Shown here one piece after another: positions 62,741 to 64,000 of a stretch of DNA of 64,000 nt. Position 1 is the stretch's first letter; each line of letters opens with the position of its first letter. The DNA comes from Nipponacmea schrenckii. Taxonomy: Eukaryota > Mollusca > Gastropoda > Lottiidae. The stretch lies in the NCBI GenBank assembly GCA_030562195.1, contig JAUJPP010000012.1:4960001-5024000 (forward strand), given 5' to 3'. The notes beneath the pieces are model-generated. The model worked only from the letters and a program-made list of their open reading frames with translations, searched no databases and had not been told where the DNA came from. The translations under genes were made by a program, and so were the position numbers.

Positions 62741-63746
62741 ATGTTCAAAAACTTTCCACAGATACAGCATCATTTATCAAGGATACCAAATCTACATACA
62801 CAGTTAAATAAACCAGCCAAAATAACAGTATTTAGTGTGACTCTAGGATTGGCTCTAATAGGAATGTTGTCAGCTTATTTTCGTAGAAGGAGAGGAAGGA
62901 AGGAAGCCACAGAAAAGCTAAAGGCTCGATTAAAACTTCAGAACGCAAGGCAGAATCGACCAAAACATACTTATACAAATGGAGGTAAGCTTATTTATAG
63001 TACTTTTGATAAAGATTTCATTTTACTGATCTTTTTTTTTTCAATAGGGCTGTCACACAAGCAATAATCATTAATTTAATCAGGTTTTTGTTTGGGTATG
63101 AATTTGGACACCAGTAGTAACAAACTTTAAAGGAAATGATTTTTTTTTTTCACCTCTTTTTTTCTCTGTTTCTTAAATTATTCCCTGCATCATTCTCAAT
63201 GTTGATGAATTTATTTTCTAGATGTAGCAAGAAAAGGAAGTTATTATGGGACCAGTCCTATAGGATCTTTATTACGGAAACAGAAATCACTATCAGGATC
63301 ATTGTCCAGTCTGGGCGGAATATCAACTACCTCTACCATCACTCATTCTGGCTTAGATACCAGCTCTATGACACCTCTACAACTCTGTCATTTAGGTACC
63401 GTACTTCACTTTAAAAGCCAGGGTTTGCCATTGAATTGATTGAATATGTCAGTAGTTTTTAAAAGAACTGCATCTCTTAAAGATTCTTGTGTCTAAGATT
63501 CTGGGACTATGATGTGCTTGGTTGAATTGATATCCCTTTAAACATACTGGGGTTGTGAATTAAAATACATAATTCAACTCATCCCTTTAATGTAGAATGT
63601 GACAAATTGAAACAGGAAGTGTTTGAAATAAAGATTGTATGGTGTATATTGTAGGTATTGAGAGGCTAGGAGGTGCTGTATCAATGTGGGAAGAGGCTAT
63701 TATGAGATTATCCTATCTAGATGATCAACCATATCTAGCTATACCT
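62741..63746 (+). CDS. MIGA: Mitoguardin (MIGA), 5' part, runs off the window
   Basis: Three exons seen: 62741-62984, 63222-63395 and 63655-63746 (phases 1, 2, then 0 at the last donor), about 170 residues. Mitoguardins are outer mitochondrial membrane proteins that promote mitochondrial fusion and lipid exchange at ER contacts. Here one membrane segment (ITVFSVTLGLALIGMLSAYF, residues about 28-47) is followed by a basic patch RRRRGRK. Then comes a Ser/Thr-rich linker (SLSGSLSSLGGISTTSTITH) and the start of the helical domain (GIERLGGAVSMWEEAIMRLS), which matches the family block ahead of the lipid-binding part. Vertebrates have two copies (MIGA1/2); invertebrates usually have one. It is head-to-head with INTS5. 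Confidence 0.82.
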
Positions 63747-64000
63747 GTAAGTTAATCGTTTTGTGTTACTTTGTTGAAAAACTGATGCCTGGATAGAAAT
63801 AACTACATGATTTTCATGTGTTATACAATCCGAGCAGTATATTCAGTGAACTGGTTGTCACCATTTTACAACAATATGGCTAAGAAAGGTTTGGTTTGTT
63901 TTTCTGATCCGCAAGAGTAGTTATATGGTCTTTCTTATAATAAATGAGTATTAACTGTATTATCATTTCAACTGTGTAGTCTTCTTGATATTTTCAAGCC

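Overview
This is eukaryotic (metazoan) genomic DNA: AT-rich, with short exons, GT/AG introns and many transposon families. The protein families, together with transposons resembling the bivalve 'pearl' elements, suggest a lophotrochozoan, most likely a mollusc. That taxonomic call is inference; nothing here fixes the species.

Left part (1-30 kb). Three genes on the + strand (about 2.4-6.4, 15.9-19.6 and 26.4-28.3 kb) encode small secreted proteins with a signal peptide and four EF-hand loops. Their introns fall at the same sites and phases (2, 1, 0), and the phase-1 intron always cuts the second EF loop, so they are a dispersed tandem paralogue family. The middle gene has gained a His/Pro/Thr/Gln-rich repeat after its signal peptide. 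Between genes 1 and 2, on the - strand, lies a three-exon gene for a secreted or membrane protein with an N-terminal somatomedin-B domain (11.9-14.3 kb). Mobile DNA fills the rest: a TTAA-flanked MITE with a nested tRNA-derived SINE, a damaged non-LTR retrotransposon (7.0-11.6 kb), a TIR element with internal tandem repeats inside gene 2 (18.0-19.35 kb), a complete but decayed Ty3/Gypsy element with both LTRs (20.77-25.87 kb), and a perfect 38-bp inverted repeat inside gene 3.

Middle part (30-48 kb). A + strand gene of eight exons (30.2-44.4 kb) encodes a tubulin tyrosine ligase-like polyglutamylase, best matched to TTLL11. All exon phases join cleanly and give 820 residues. Its 7.1-kb second intron carries a 2.7-kb 42-bp minisatellite and a 64-bp satellite. 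Downstream is a MITE cluster (44.8-48.0 kb), including a PIF/Harbinger-like deletion derivative that keeps the start of a transposase, and two roughly 470-bp TTAA-flanked MITEs.

Right part (49.7-64 kb). A - strand gene of 19 exons encodes Integrator complex subunit 5 (INTS5, 885 residues in the model). Two of its introns hold pearl-like elements (tandem cores of about 160 bp, a tetranucleotide microsatellite and GTGGGCGTATA ends). It is head-to-head, 738 bp apart between start codons, with a + strand mitoguardin (MIGA) gene that runs off the right edge.

I found no CRISPR array, operon, rRNA or functional tRNA. All gene models rest on reading splice sites and family resemblance by eye; no alignment or transcript evidence was available.
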